From: G963667855 sp963667855 | Lineage (GTDB): Bacteria > Planctomycetota > Phycisphaerae > UBA1845 | NCBI GenBank assembly: GCA_963667855.2 | Contig: CAXXKI010000030.1 | Location: 56,866 to 120,865, forward strand | Length of the DNA stretch: 64,000 nucleotides | Reading direction: 5' to 3' | Part shown: positions 35,405 through 43,736 of the stretch, in pieces | How positions within the stretch are numbered: the first letter of the stretch is position 1 | Layout of the letters: each line of letters opens with the position of its first letter | The notes under the pieces: generated by a model | The model's input: the letters and a program-made list of their open reading frames with translations, nothing else | Database searches by the model: none | What the model was told of the DNA's origin: nothing | Made by a program: the position numbers and the translations under genes

Positions 35405-35969
35405 CGTCGAATCTACTCAGTAGGCTATTGGCTTCTTTCTTTATTTTTTCGAGCGAACCACTTTTCCAGGTAGGCATGCGACGCATTCTCATCTCGGAAA
35501 CTCGACTTATTTGCCCCCCGATTTTAGTCTCGTATCCTATGCTCCAATAGAAAACTCCTCCCTCTACCAATAGATGACGATCTCCTACTGAAATCTCCTC
35601 AATAGGTAGTTCCATAATTTCATCAAGCTCAGTTCCAGCCGTCAAGTCACTTAGTTCAGCTACGAATGCGTCGTTTTTGACTTCCTTGATTATTCCCTCG
35701 TACTGCTGCAAAACGGAAAAGCGACGAAACGGAGATTTTAAACCTGGTTCTCGGACCAAAGGTCGCACACGACTTTTTTCCGGTTCTCCCTTAAACTCAG
35801 TTAAACTGTCTTTGGCAATGTTCTCTGTACCAGCAGAAGGCCTTTCATGTTCTAGTGAAGGAAGACTTACTATTTTCCCTTCACTTTCCGCACTTTCGGA
35901 GCCTTTCGACGAAGTATGAATGCTGCCTCGCGTCGATCGGTAGATGCTCTCTTTTGTAGTTAATGCCAT
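35373..35969 (-). CDS. Hypothetical protein of MBL cassette (middle gene)
   Basis: The start at 35969 (MALTTKESIYRSTRG) is preceded by GAGGAGTAGGAG, far better than the frame's first possible start at 35990. The 198-residue protein has a Ser/Glu-rich, probably disordered first 80 residues. A compact C-terminal beta-rich domain follows (FSVLQQYEGIIKEVKNDAFVAEL, given in part: YEGIIKEVKNDAFVAELSDL), with VGDRHLLVEGGVFYWSIGYE. That part resembles small OB/SH3-like barrels, an impression and not a family match. It starts six bases after the upstream stop and overlaps the MBL gene by 32 bases, so all three are likely made together. Confidence 0.7.
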   Translation of the reverse strand: MALTTKESIYRSTRGSIHTSSKGSESAESEGKIVSLPSLEHERPSAGTENIAKDSLTEFKGEPEKSRVRPLVREPGLKSPFRRFSVLQQYEGIIKEVKNDAFVAELSDLTAGTELDEIMELPIEEISVGDRHLLVEGGVFYWSIGYETKIGGQISRVSEMRMRRMPTWKSGSLEKIKKEANSLLSRFDDGKPDKTQTR

Positions 35970-35974
35970 ATCTC

Positions 35975-36664
35975 CTACTCCTCGCAACATTCACCTAGTA
36001 TTGCCGCTGTCACGTTTTCGGTATATTTCAGAAAACCATCCCAACCATCTTTTAGAGTTTCACGAAAATCATCTATACGGTTTTCCGGTACACTACCGCT
36101 ACCTTTGTATCCATAATGTTCGTTTACACTAACACGTGCGACTAACTTATTTAAGTTAGACTCGTCTATCTTTATGTTAATGCAATCTGCATTGCATTCA
36201 TTTCGTTTTCCAGTGACTGATAGCGAGCCCAAATTCGCGTCATCCAGAAGATTGTCCCAGGATTTCCCCGTTAAATAGTGCTTTCTGAGTTGATCCATTT
36301 CTTTTTCGGTTTCAAATCGCCAATGGTATTGTGCGTTTAAACCGAAAGAATGTATGGGAGTATGTTCCAGTAGTTGAAATGTGCCAATCGCAAGATCGCG
36401 CAAAGGCATATGTTTGGCCAAGTCTCTCGTATCTACAACAAATCGGTCACCTAACACCTGCAAGCCGAACCAATCGGTCTGAAAAACTGCTATTTCACGA
36501 TTAACAATTTCGATATTCGCTTTTTCGGCTTCTTCTTCTGGAATTAAGTTATTTACCGAAAACCAAACTGGGTGCAAAATAGCCGGATTAAACCCCCCCA
36601 ATGCTACTATCGATACGTGTGTTTCAACTCTTTCTGCTTGAGCTTCCATGATCCAGCCATCCAA
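35975..36664 (-). CDS. Hypothetical protein of MBL cassette (first gene)
   Basis: I do not recognise this 229-residue soluble protein. It reads as alternating strands and helices (VSIVALGGFNPAILHPVWFS, VFQTDWFGLQVLGDRFVVDT, LLEHTPIHSFGLNAQYHWRF). There is a CNADC pair and a CC near the end, and no signal peptide or membrane segment. It heads the cassette, with a 300-base AT-rich spacer upstream that should hold the promoter. The FGLN and PI segments recall a sporadically distributed bacterial family (TIGR04255-like), but I cannot confirm this by eye. Confidence 0.65.
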   Translation of the reverse strand: MDGWIMEAQAERVETHVSIVALGGFNPAILHPVWFSVNNLIPEEEAEKANIEIVNREIAVFQTDWFGLQVLGDRFVVDTRDLAKHMPLRDLAIGTFQLLEHTPIHSFGLNAQYHWRFETEKEMDQLRKHYLTGKSWDNLLDDANLGSLSVTGKRNECNADCINIKIDESNLNKLVARVSVNEHYGYKGSGSVPENRIDDFRETLKDGWDGFLKYTENVTAAILGECCEE

Positions 36665-37011
36665 ACTACGTTTACTTTAATTGCGAACCAATATCATTAA
36701 AGCACGAACCCTAATAATATTATAGGACTAATCTCGTCCAGCCTCTTTCCTTTTTTCTTGTCATCGGCATTTCTGATTTCTTGTCCTATTCATTTTAATC
36801 TTACTGACTATGCCGTTTCAAACAATATTTCGGCCCCGTTCTAACGTAGTTTAATCCAAGCCCGATCTACTCCTGGATTTCACCTGAAACAACATATTTC
36901 GGTAAAAAAACTCGCAAAGACCTTTTTGATCCCTGCGAGGTTTATATTATCTATGGGATGCAGCCTAACTAAGGCTGAACGATATTCAACCTGTGGTACT
37001 CGCGAAACCTA
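36665..37011. other. AT-rich spacer upstream of the MBL cassette
   Basis: This 347-base stretch is more AT-rich than its surroundings. It carries the intrinsic terminator of the small-membrane-protein operon at its right end (36904-36939). The left part presumably holds the cassette promoter. No gene is visible. Confidence 0.5.
36904..36939 (-). terminator. Intrinsic terminator of the small-membrane-protein operon
   Basis: On the minus strand a stem starting CTCGCAGGGATC pairs, with some G-U pairs, with GGTCTTTGCGAG around an AAAAA loop. It runs directly into TTTTTTT. It lies 73 bases past the stop of the gene ending at 37012. Confidence 0.75.
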
Positions 37012-37380
37012 TTATCGTCGCCGGCCGCCACCACGTCGCGAACCCGAGCTACTCGACCCCGGCTGGTTGCCACTGGCCGGCGGCTGAATCGCTAACGAAT
37101 ATTTATCCGATAACTTCACCGCGCCGGTTTTACGCTCAACCGTATAGGTGAGCAGTTGCTGCGACACGTTATCTATTACGTACAAAGCGCCTTCATCAGG
37201 ACCGACTTTTCCCACGGCGATTGTAAAATCGTTGAACTCGCTGCCGATCCCGTCAGCAACCGCGTTCCTGGGTGTTGAACCTATTATAATCACACCAACC
37301 AAAAGGATCGCCGCGGTTATCGACAATACGCCGATCGCAAACGTTTTGGCATCCAGCCGTCCATTGTTCTCGCTGTCCAT
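37012..37380 (-). CDS. Small membrane-anchored protein with Arg/Gly tail
   Basis: The 122-residue protein has one N-terminal membrane helix (about 14-34, AIGVLSITAAILLVGVIII). A roughly 65-residue beta-rich domain follows (FTIAVGKVGPDEGALYVIDN), then a Ser/Gly/Arg tail ending RRGGGRRR. It shares this beta pattern (the FTIAV or FMMAT strand, then an ALYVID or AVAVIN strand) with the upstream 96-residue protein, so the two may be paralogues. It is the last gene of a three-gene operon of tiny membrane proteins, and a strong terminator follows. The function is unknown. Confidence 0.65.
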   Translation of the reverse strand: MDSENNGRLDAKTFAIGVLSITAAILLVGVIIIGSTPRNAVADGIGSEFNDFTIAVGKVGPDEGALYVIDNVSQQLLTYTVERKTGAVKLSDKYSLAIQPPASGNQPGSSSSGSRRGGGRRR

Positions 37381-37458
37381 TTTTATCTCCTCAGCGCAAA
37401 CGCTGATAAAAATCCGGGTATTCCATAATCTCCCACCTGCTGTGCGGGTTTACGCCTA

Positions 37459-37749
37459 TTACCGGCGCTTCATGTCGCTCAGCAGATCCTGGCTTCCGGT
37501 CAGTACCAGCTTGACTCCCTGGCTAGACGATTGCGGTCTGAATACGTACATTCCGCCCGCAGGTCCGTTGATTACGGCCACGGCGTCGTAATCCGGGTGC
37601 ATCTGGATAGTGGCCATCATGAAATCTCCCGCACGACCGCGGCTTTGAGCATACGCGGCGGATGGCGAATAACTGAACACTATCAGCCCCGCCAATAACA
37701 GCAGGTTAAGCCCTATCAGGCCCACAATTATCGATCGCTTCTTAAGCAC
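37459..37749 (-). CDS. Small membrane-anchored or secreted hypothetical protein
   Basis: The GTG at 37749, preceded by GGAGAC, gives MLKKRSIIVGLIGLNLLLLA as the N-terminus, a better start than the longer frame from 37785. The 96-residue protein has a signal or anchor helix ending AYAQ. A short domain follows (DFMMATIQMHPDYDAVAVIN) and a basic end (SDMKRR). It sits between the 68-residue and 122-residue genes on the same strand. It is similar in plan to the 122-residue neighbour. Confidence 0.65.
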   Translation of the reverse strand: MLKKRSIIVGLIGLNLLLLAGLIVFSYSPSAAYAQSRGRAGDFMMATIQMHPDYDAVAVINGPAGGMYVFRPQSSSQGVKLVLTGSQDLLSDMKRR

Positions 37750-37759
37750 GGTTGTCTCC

Positions 37760-37966
37760 TTAAGTCTGATGTGATCGCTTCGCATTCTTGAACATCAGTG
37801 CCGCGCACGCAGCGGCCAACACTAATGTTACTACCCATTGCCAGACCGGTGATTGCTCTTCAGGTTTCGATGCTTCTTTCAACTCCGCCATCGCCATCGG
37901 AACTACCGGGCTGGTCAACATAACTACCGTCAGCCACCCAAAGATACGTTTGGAAACTTTTGTCAT
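37760..37966 (-). CDS. 68-residue protein with signal peptide and C-terminal membrane helix
   Basis: This very short gene encodes a signal peptide (ending AMAELK), a short acidic linker with PEEQSPVWQW, a membrane helix (VVTLVLAAACAALMF) and a basic tail (KNAKRSHQT). The motif-helix-basic order is similar to C-terminal sorting signals, but almost nothing precedes it. It could be a small membrane scaffold or regulatory peptide. It heads the operon, ten bases upstream of the next start. Confidence 0.55.
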   Translation of the reverse strand: MTKVSKRIFGWLTVVMLTSPVVPMAMAELKEASKPEEQSPVWQWVVTLVLAAACAALMFKNAKRSHQT

Positions 37967-38063
37967 TTCGTCACCAGTTCAAACATAATTCGCTAGTCAC
38001 ACCCGGATTACCGGGCGCAGACTATTATAAAGCCTGCAAGCGTCAGGTAAACAGACAATGTAA

Positions 38064-38570
38064 TCAAGCCATATGGATCGGGACGGCCATTTCTCGAAAC
38101 TTCCCCGCCGAAACCGTCAAAGTGTCCCATTTCGGCGATCTGGGACGGCATTCAGCCCGATACGCGTCCAGCGGAACGCACATAAACGCATAATGATCGT
38201 CCCGAAAAGGGTGCGTAACAGGCGCCGGACGACGTTCGTCACTATCGTCCAGCAGGTAGGCGAAGATCAGCATCGAAACGAATCCCTCCCCAAAAGCCTC
38301 CTGCCAATGGGTTAAACCATCCAGATCCTCCCGAGTAATCCAGTTCTCCCAATAGCGCTTTTGCCCGTCCATTTCATACGGGAACTTTCGCCCCTTGATG
38401 TCCACCAGCCAGTGACTCCCCTGCCGGCGATAAACCAGAAAATCGAACGATTTCACCCGGCTCCCGGCGAAAATCGCTTTCCGATGCTCATCGATCGCCA
38501 GGTAAGGCTGGCCGCAGGATCTCAGGTAGTCTTCAAAAGCCGCTTCATAATGGATATGTCGACGTGTCAT
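38064..38570 (-). CDS. HYExAFE-family protein, nuclease-like
   Basis: The 168-residue product begins MTRRHIHYEAAFEDYLR, containing the HYEAAFE motif that names a family found in planctomycetes. The segment SFDFLVYRRQGSHWLVDIKGRKFP has the D...DxK spacing of the PD-(D/E)XK nuclease fold (Asp, then Asp-Ile-Lys). This suggests a nuclease or nucleic-acid-binding role. Family proteins are uncharacterised as far as I know. It stands alone, divergent from the homocysteine methyltransferase gene. Confidence 0.75.
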   Translation of the reverse strand: MTRRHIHYEAAFEDYLRSCGQPYLAIDEHRKAIFAGSRVKSFDFLVYRRQGSHWLVDIKGRKFPYEMDGQKRYWENWITREDLDGLTHWQEAFGEGFVSMLIFAYLLDDSDERRPAPVTHPFRDDHYAFMCVPLDAYRAECRPRSPKWDTLTVSAGKFREMAVPIHMA

Positions 38571-38742
38571 CAGATTCTTCCAGCCCTGAACTTATCAGTA
38601 ACTTATAATCCACGCTCCCCATCGGTCAACTGTCGCATCCTGCAGCGGTTTCTCTTAGAATACCTCCGAAGGTTCCGCCGTCTCCACGACGGCAACTTTC
38701 TTGCCTGTTTTTCTGGCAAATGGGGTTTTAGGGGAATTCATT

Positions 38743-39639
38743 ATGTCCATTATCGAGAATCTGTTGGCTACAACTCCCGTTCTCCTTGAAGGTGGCATGG
38801 GTACAATGCTCATGCAGGCCGGGTTGCCTTCCGGACAACCGGGCGAATTAATCACCCTCGAAAATCCGGACATCGTTGCCGACGTTCACCGTCAATACGC
38901 CGATGCCGGCGCACGAGTGGTTATCACCAACACCTTCAACAGTAATCGTTTCCGGCTGGATCATTGCTCATTAGCGGACAAGCTGATCGACTGCAATCGA
39001 ATCGCAACCAGGTTAGCCAGGCAAATCGCCAGCAGCGACCAGGCAGTCGCCGGATCCATGGGCCCGACTGGCGAGTTACTCGCCCCATCCGGCACGCTTT
39101 CTCCAGAGCACGCTCAGGAAGCCTTCGCCGAGCAGGCCGCCGCACTCGATGCCGAAGGTGTCGACTTCTTCCTTGTGGAAACCATGTTCGACCTTCAGGA
39201 AGCCTTGGCCGGAATCCGCGCCTGCCGCCAGGTATCGAATAAACCAATTGTTGCTTCCATGACCTACTCTAAAACGCCTCGCGGATTTTACACCATGATG
39301 GGCAATTCGCCGGCAGACGCAGTGCCGCAACTACTGGACGCCGGTGCGTTTGCCGTCGGAGCCAACTGCCAGGTGGCCAGCGAGACCATGGTCGAACTCG
39401 CCGGCGTCATGAGAGAAATCACTGACGCCCCCCTATGGATAAAACCCAATGCAGGCCAGCCCGATACCAGCGATTCCACATTGAAGTACGAGGAAACTCC
39501 GGAAATCTTCGCGGCCAGCGTGTTGCGTATCGCCCAACTGGGTATTGAATTAATCGGCGGGTGCTGCGGTACGACTCCCGCCCATATCGCCCGTGCCCGA
39601 GAGGTTCTGGCGGAAAACGGTTTTTGTGACTTGAATTAG
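38743..39639 (+). CDS. Homocysteine S-methyltransferase-family protein
   Basis: The start at 38743 gives MSIIENLLATTPVLLEGGMGTM as a standard family N-terminus (key part: LLEGGMGTMLMQAG). Zinc-binding Cys residues are visible in GANCQ (about 212) and in the terminal pair of GGCCGTTPAHI (about 280). The 298-residue length fits a stand-alone Hcy-binding domain, as in betaine- or S-methylmethionine-dependent enzymes or the first module of MetH. It transfers a methyl group to homocysteine to give methionine. The methyl donor cannot be told from sequence, and no MetH cobalamin module is nearby. Confidence 0.88.
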   Translation: MSIIENLLATTPVLLEGGMGTMLMQAGLPSGQPGELITLENPDIVADVHRQYADAGARVVITNTFNSNRFRLDHCSLADKLIDCNRIATRLARQIASSDQAVAGSMGPTGELLAPSGTLSPEHAQEAFAEQAAALDAEGVDFFLVETMFDLQEALAGIRACRQVSNKPIVASMTYSKTPRGFYTMMGNSPADAVPQLLDAGAFAVGANCQVASETMVELAGVMREITDAPLWIKPNAGQPDTSDSTLKYEETPEIFAASVLRIAQLGIELIGGCCGTTPAHIARAREVLAENGFCDLN

Positions 39640-39658
39640 TGTAATTGGAATAATCAGT

Positions 39659-40702
39659 ATGAATATCAACAGACGAGAATTCGTAGCCGGCGTCTCCGCC
39701 TTGGGCGCCGCCGCCCTGCTTCCTGATTTCGCAACCGCAAACGAAAAGGCCGAAAACTCGGATTTCTACTTCGTCCACCTGACCGACCTGCACATAACCA
39801 GCAAACGCAGCGGTCACGAAGGATATCGCAAGTGCGTAGAATCAATCCGCAACCTCAAGCCCCGCCCCGATTTCGTGCTCATGGGCGGGGACAATGTTTT
39901 CGACGGTATGTATACGCCGAAAGCTGACTATGAGAACCAGATAAGGCTTTATAAGGAAGTCAGCGATACCCTGGGAATGCCTTACTACCATTGCATGGGC
40001 AACCACGATCCGTTGGGCTGGTCATCTCGCCGCAAAGTCAGCGCAGAGGATCCCGACCTGGGGAAAAAGATGATTATGGAGCGCCTCGACTGGAAAGACA
40101 GCTATTACAGTTTCGACCATCGCGGATGGCACTTCGTTGTCCTCGATAGTATTTTTCCCACCAAACACGAAAGCGGCCCCAGCCATGAACCACGCATAGG
40201 CCCGGAGCAGCTCGAATGGCTGGCGTACGATCTCGGCTCCGCCGCCGGAAAGCCCACCGTGGCCGTAACCCATATCGGCGCTTTCAGTAACATTGGCCAG
40301 CAGGAGGGAAATACCACCCGCAAGGCAATGGACGGGCACATGGTTCTCTGGGACACCGTCGAACTTCGGGAAATCCTGGAAAGGCACCAGGTCAAAGCCC
40401 TCTTACAGGGGCACAGCCACCAGATAGACGAATACTTCTTCAAGAACGTCCACTACATAACCTCGGCGGCCGGCAGTGGCGCCTGGTGGTCAGGCAACTG
40501 GAGAGGTTACGATCCAGGCTACACTCTGTTCCACTGCGAAAACGGTAAGCTGACGTGGCAACACATGACTTACCAATGGACTCCCAGGCTTGAGCCAGAC
40601 GATTCCCTGGAAAGGGAGATGACCCAGAAATACGAACAGTGGAAAAAAGACCAGAAACGCCTCCTCGAAAAAGAACGAAGGGGAAAGCTAATCGGCACCT
40701 GA
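39659..40702 (+). CDS. Tat-exported metallophosphoesterase
   Basis: The N-terminus MNINRREFVAGVSALGAAAL is a twin-arginine signal, so the folded enzyme is exported. Calcineurin-type metal motifs appear in order: HLTDLHIT (Asp-x-His), GGDNVFDG, GNHDPLG (Asn-His-Asp), VTHIGAF and QGHSHQID (GHxH). The 347-residue enzyme should hydrolyse phosphoesters with a two-metal centre in the periplasm. The substrate is unknown. It lies 19 bases after the homocysteine methyltransferase gene and may be read through from it. A long imperfect palindrome follows the stop. Confidence 0.9.
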   Translation: MNINRREFVAGVSALGAAALLPDFATANEKAENSDFYFVHLTDLHITSKRSGHEGYRKCVESIRNLKPRPDFVLMGGDNVFDGMYTPKADYENQIRLYKEVSDTLGMPYYHCMGNHDPLGWSSRRKVSAEDPDLGKKMIMERLDWKDSYYSFDHRGWHFVVLDSIFPTKHESGPSHEPRIGPEQLEWLAYDLGSAAGKPTVAVTHIGAFSNIGQQEGNTTRKAMDGHMVLWDTVELREILERHQVKALLQGHSHQIDEYFFKNVHYITSAAGSGAWWSGNWRGYDPGYTLFHCENGKLTWQHMTYQWTPRLEPDDSLEREMTQKYEQWKKDQKRLLEKERRGKLIGT

Positions 40703-40720
40703 ACCAACTTCGCTGTAGTC

Positions 40721-40766
40721 CTTTGTGTCTTTGTGGTTTACAAAATGGAACCACGAAGACACAAAG
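40721..40766. repeat. 18-bp imperfect palindrome after the phosphoesterase gene
   Basis: CTTTGTGTCTTTGTGGTT (40721-40738) pairs with 40749-40766 with a single G-T mismatch around a 10-base loop. It is followed by AAAAAAAG. It could terminate transcription from either side. Confidence 0.6.
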
Positions 40767-40863
40767 AAAAAAAGAGGAAACGTCTGACGAACTGGAAGGG
40801 AAACGGAGTCACCAAGGCTCTGAAAAACTACTGAAAACAACAACATATTTTGTCGTTCTTAGT

Positions 40864-40901
40864 GTCTTTGTGGTTTTCTATTTTTTTACCAACACAAAGA
40901 C
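40864..40901. repeat. Second copy of the GTGTCTTTGTGG palindrome
   Basis: GTCTTTGTG (40864-40872) pairs with CACAAAGAC (40893-40901). The flanks resemble the copy at 40721, so this is a related element pointing to a dispersed repeat family. It lies 74 bases before the stop of the minus-strand flavoprotein gene. Confidence 0.5.
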
Positions 40902-40974
40902 GCGAAGGCACAAAAAAGCTATCGCATTAATAACAGATATTTCGAAAACACCGATCTCTATTTACAGACTTTAA

Positions 40975-42243
40975 TCACTGTGAAGACTTACCCATAGCCG
41001 TTGCCTGTCCAGCCAGATAGCCCGTAGAAAAAGCCGCCTGCAGGTTGAAACCACCCGTATCGCCCTGGATATCGATTACCTCTCCGGCAAAAAACAACCC
41101 GACTATAAGTTTGGATTGCATCGTCCTGGAATCGATCTGCGTTGTATCCACCCCGCCCGCAGTCACGATAGCCTCTGTGACAGGTCGGCTACCCGTGACC
41201 TTCAGACGCAGATCTTTCAATAGGTTGCGAATTATCTTACGCTCTTCGGAACTGACCTGATTTGCAGGTTTTTCCCCATCGACACCGGCCAGCCCGGTGC
41301 AAACCTCGGCCAGTTTCGTGTGCAGGCCGAATTCTCTCAGTAGAGTCGCCAGCTTGCGTTTCCCATGACTGTTCAAAACGTCGACCAGTTTCCTGTCCAG
41401 TTCCGCAATCTCTATATCCGGAATCAAATCAAGCGAAACCTGCACATTCTTCTCTTCCGCCAGGGCGTCAACGGCCAAAAGGCTCGACGATAGAACCACC
41501 GGACCGGATAAACCATAATGCGTAAAAAGCAGTTCGCCTCGCCTTTCCGCTTTCTTCCTGCCGTCAATCCATATGCTGAATAACACATCATCCAGACTTG
41601 AGCCCTGCAGACTATGGACGATTTTCTCCGCTGTAATCAGCGGGATCAAAGCCGGGCGCACCCGGACGATATCATGTCCGGCCTGTTCCGCCAGTCGGAA
41701 ACCATCGCCGTCGGAACCTGTCCCCGGGTACGACGCTCCGCCCGCACAGAGTATCACCGCGTCCGCGGGCAGGAAATCGCTCTTGCCGCCGGTTTTCACG
41801 ATCACTCCCGTAACGGTGTTTTCCCCTATCACTACCTCGGAAGCTCTGCTGTTAACATTTAGAGTTACGCCTAATTCCTCGCATTTGTTTAGCAATGCGT
41901 CAATAACGTCCTGCGATTTGCCGCTTGCAGGAAGTATACGCCCGTCCGCCTCGGTGACTGTCGACACACGATTGTCTTTGAGAAACTCAACAAGATCGGC
42001 GGATGAAAACGCGCCTACCGCAGTACGCAGAAACCTGCCATTCTTTCCGAACCGGTCAAAAAACGCGTCACCCGTAGCCGTGTTGCTGACATTGCAATGA
42101 CCGCCGCCAGTGATCTTCAACTTCTGCGCCGGCTTATCGGTTTTCTCGAGAAGAGTCACTTCGGCCGACATTTCTGCCGCCCGTACTGCAGCCATCAGCC
42201 CTGCCGCCCCACCGCCGATAACGATTATCTTCCGTCGGTTCAT
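40975..42243 (-). CDS. HI0933/BaiN-type FAD-dependent oxidoreductase
   Basis: The N-terminus MNRRKIIVIGGGAAGLMAAV carries the dinucleotide-binding GxGxxG motif. LKITGGGHCNVSN is the hallmark of the HI0933-like flavoprotein family. The C-terminus GEVIDIQGDTGGFNLQAAFS also fits the family's FAD site. At 422 residues the length is normal. Members are soluble flavoproteins of mostly unknown substrate, and one gut enzyme reduces bile-acid intermediates. It lies 52 bases downstream of hisS on the same strand and may share its transcript. Confidence 0.9.
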   Translation of the reverse strand: MNRRKIIVIGGGAAGLMAAVRAAEMSAEVTLLEKTDKPAQKLKITGGGHCNVSNTATGDAFFDRFGKNGRFLRTAVGAFSSADLVEFLKDNRVSTVTEADGRILPASGKSQDVIDALLNKCEELGVTLNVNSRASEVVIGENTVTGVIVKTGGKSDFLPADAVILCAGGASYPGTGSDGDGFRLAEQAGHDIVRVRPALIPLITAEKIVHSLQGSSLDDVLFSIWIDGRKKAERRGELLFTHYGLSGPVVLSSSLLAVDALAEEKNVQVSLDLIPDIEIAELDRKLVDVLNSHGKRKLATLLREFGLHTKLAEVCTGLAGVDGEKPANQVSSEERKIIRNLLKDLRLKVTGSRPVTEAIVTAGGVDTTQIDSRTMQSKLIVGLFFAGEVIDIQGDTGGFNLQAAFSTGYLAGQATAMGKSSQ

Positions 42244-42295
42244 AGTGGGTTATCAATCCCGTAACGACCGTCAACTGCCGCTATTGGATAATCCA

Positions 42296-43603
42296 TTATT
42301 CGGGGACTTCGCAAAACGGATTCTTCAGCCACTCTTCTACATTGATCGTTACCTGTTTCCCCGATTTCATATCCTTAAGGCTGACGGCTTTGCTCGTCAC
42401 ATAATCGCTTTCGATAATAACCACCCTGCCGGCTCCCATCGCTGTCGCCTGCTTGAACTGCTTGTTTACCCCCTGCCTCTTGTAGGAGAACTGGGCGTTG
42501 ATCCCCTTGTTTCGCAAGGCCGATACGATCGTAAGCACATCGTCAAAACGCTCGGCGTCGGAATCGATAACAAAGAAACCGCCCGCACTGGAAAGATCCG
42601 GCAGCAGGTTGAACTCCGCCAGCACATCCTGCACGACCACGTCACTGGTGGCAAACCCAACTCCGCCCATCGGCGGCCCGCCCAGGTCGCTGACCAGCCG
42701 ATCATAACGCCCTCCGCCGCAGATCGCCCTTTTTAATCCGCCCTTGCCGAACGCCTCAAACACCATGCCCGTATAATAAGCAAGACCTCGCACCACGCCC
42801 ATATCGTAAGTGCAGTATTCCTCCACGCCCATTGACTTCAATATGGCAAAAACCCTACGCAAGCTCCGGCAGTGGTTCGTACCGGCTTCGTTACCGGCAA
42901 GCAGGCTCTCCACCCGGGCGAAACCGTCCTCGCCTTTGGCTTCTCCCATGTGCAGAAGGACATCCTGCTGCTTTTCGGTAAGTCCCAATTCGCCGATCAT
43001 CTCCGCGAACGCCTCTATCGACAGCTTGTCACGTTTGTCCAGCGCCGCGTAAACCGCAGGTAACTGCTCATCCGCTATTTCCGCCGAATGCAAAAGAGAA
43101 GAGACGATAGCCCGGGAGTTCAACTTAATCTCCACCTGCTCCGCCGTCAGTCCCATGGATCGGAAAAAGTCAATTGCCACGAAAACGCACTCGGCATCGG
43201 CGATCTCACTCTCTTCACCGAGAATATCGATATTCCACTGGAAAAACTCGCGCAGCCGCCCCCGCTGAGGCCGCTCCGCCCGGCACAGCCGCGGACGAGA
43301 GTACCACTTGATCGGCTTGGATAACGAGTTTGCCCGGGCAGCCACCATCCGCGCCAAAGTCGGAGTCATCTCCGGACGTATCGCGAACTCGCGCCCGCCA
43401 CGGTCCTCGAAATGAAACAACTGCGAAACTATTTCATCGCCGCTTTTTATGCGATACAGGTCCAGCGTTTCAAAGATCGGACCATCGTATTCCACAAAAC
43501 CGTTGCGGACCGAAACATCTTGCCATCTATCCACGATCCAGTTACGAATCGCCATCTCCGCCGGGAAAAAATCCCGGCACCCCTTGGGCACTTGAAGCTT
43601 CAT
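42296..43603 (-). CDS. hisS: Histidyl-tRNA synthetase
   Basis: This 435-residue class II synthetase charges tRNA-His. Motif 1 lies in the PKGCRDFFPAEM region. Motif 2 is RLCRAERPQRGRLREFFQWN. The His-specific segment is RGLAYYTGMVFE, and motif 3 is near CGGGRYDRL. The C-terminal anticodon-binding domain starts near residue 335 (FFVIDSDAERFDD). A TAT-like spacer and a lipoprotein gene lie upstream on the same strand. Nothing is unusual in length or motifs. Confidence 0.95.
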   Translation of the reverse strand: MKLQVPKGCRDFFPAEMAIRNWIVDRWQDVSVRNGFVEYDGPIFETLDLYRIKSGDEIVSQLFHFEDRGGREFAIRPEMTPTLARMVAARANSLSKPIKWYSRPRLCRAERPQRGRLREFFQWNIDILGEESEIADAECVFVAIDFFRSMGLTAEQVEIKLNSRAIVSSLLHSAEIADEQLPAVYAALDKRDKLSIEAFAEMIGELGLTEKQQDVLLHMGEAKGEDGFARVESLLAGNEAGTNHCRSLRRVFAILKSMGVEEYCTYDMGVVRGLAYYTGMVFEAFGKGGLKRAICGGGRYDRLVSDLGGPPMGGVGFATSDVVVQDVLAEFNLLPDLSSAGGFFVIDSDAERFDDVLTIVSALRNKGINAQFSYKRQGVNKQFKQATAMGAGRVVIIESDYVTSKAVSLKDMKSGKQVTINVEEWLKNPFCEVPE

Positions 43604-43736
43604 CTCGTTATCCCGCCATTAAAAAACCTGGACTAAAGCGCACCTGCACCCAGTCGGTTCACAACGCCGCCAGGAAACTCGCCTGGCGTCGCTGCCGAGC
43701 TTGAATTTAACAGAAAAACCGGCCGTCTGCACACTC

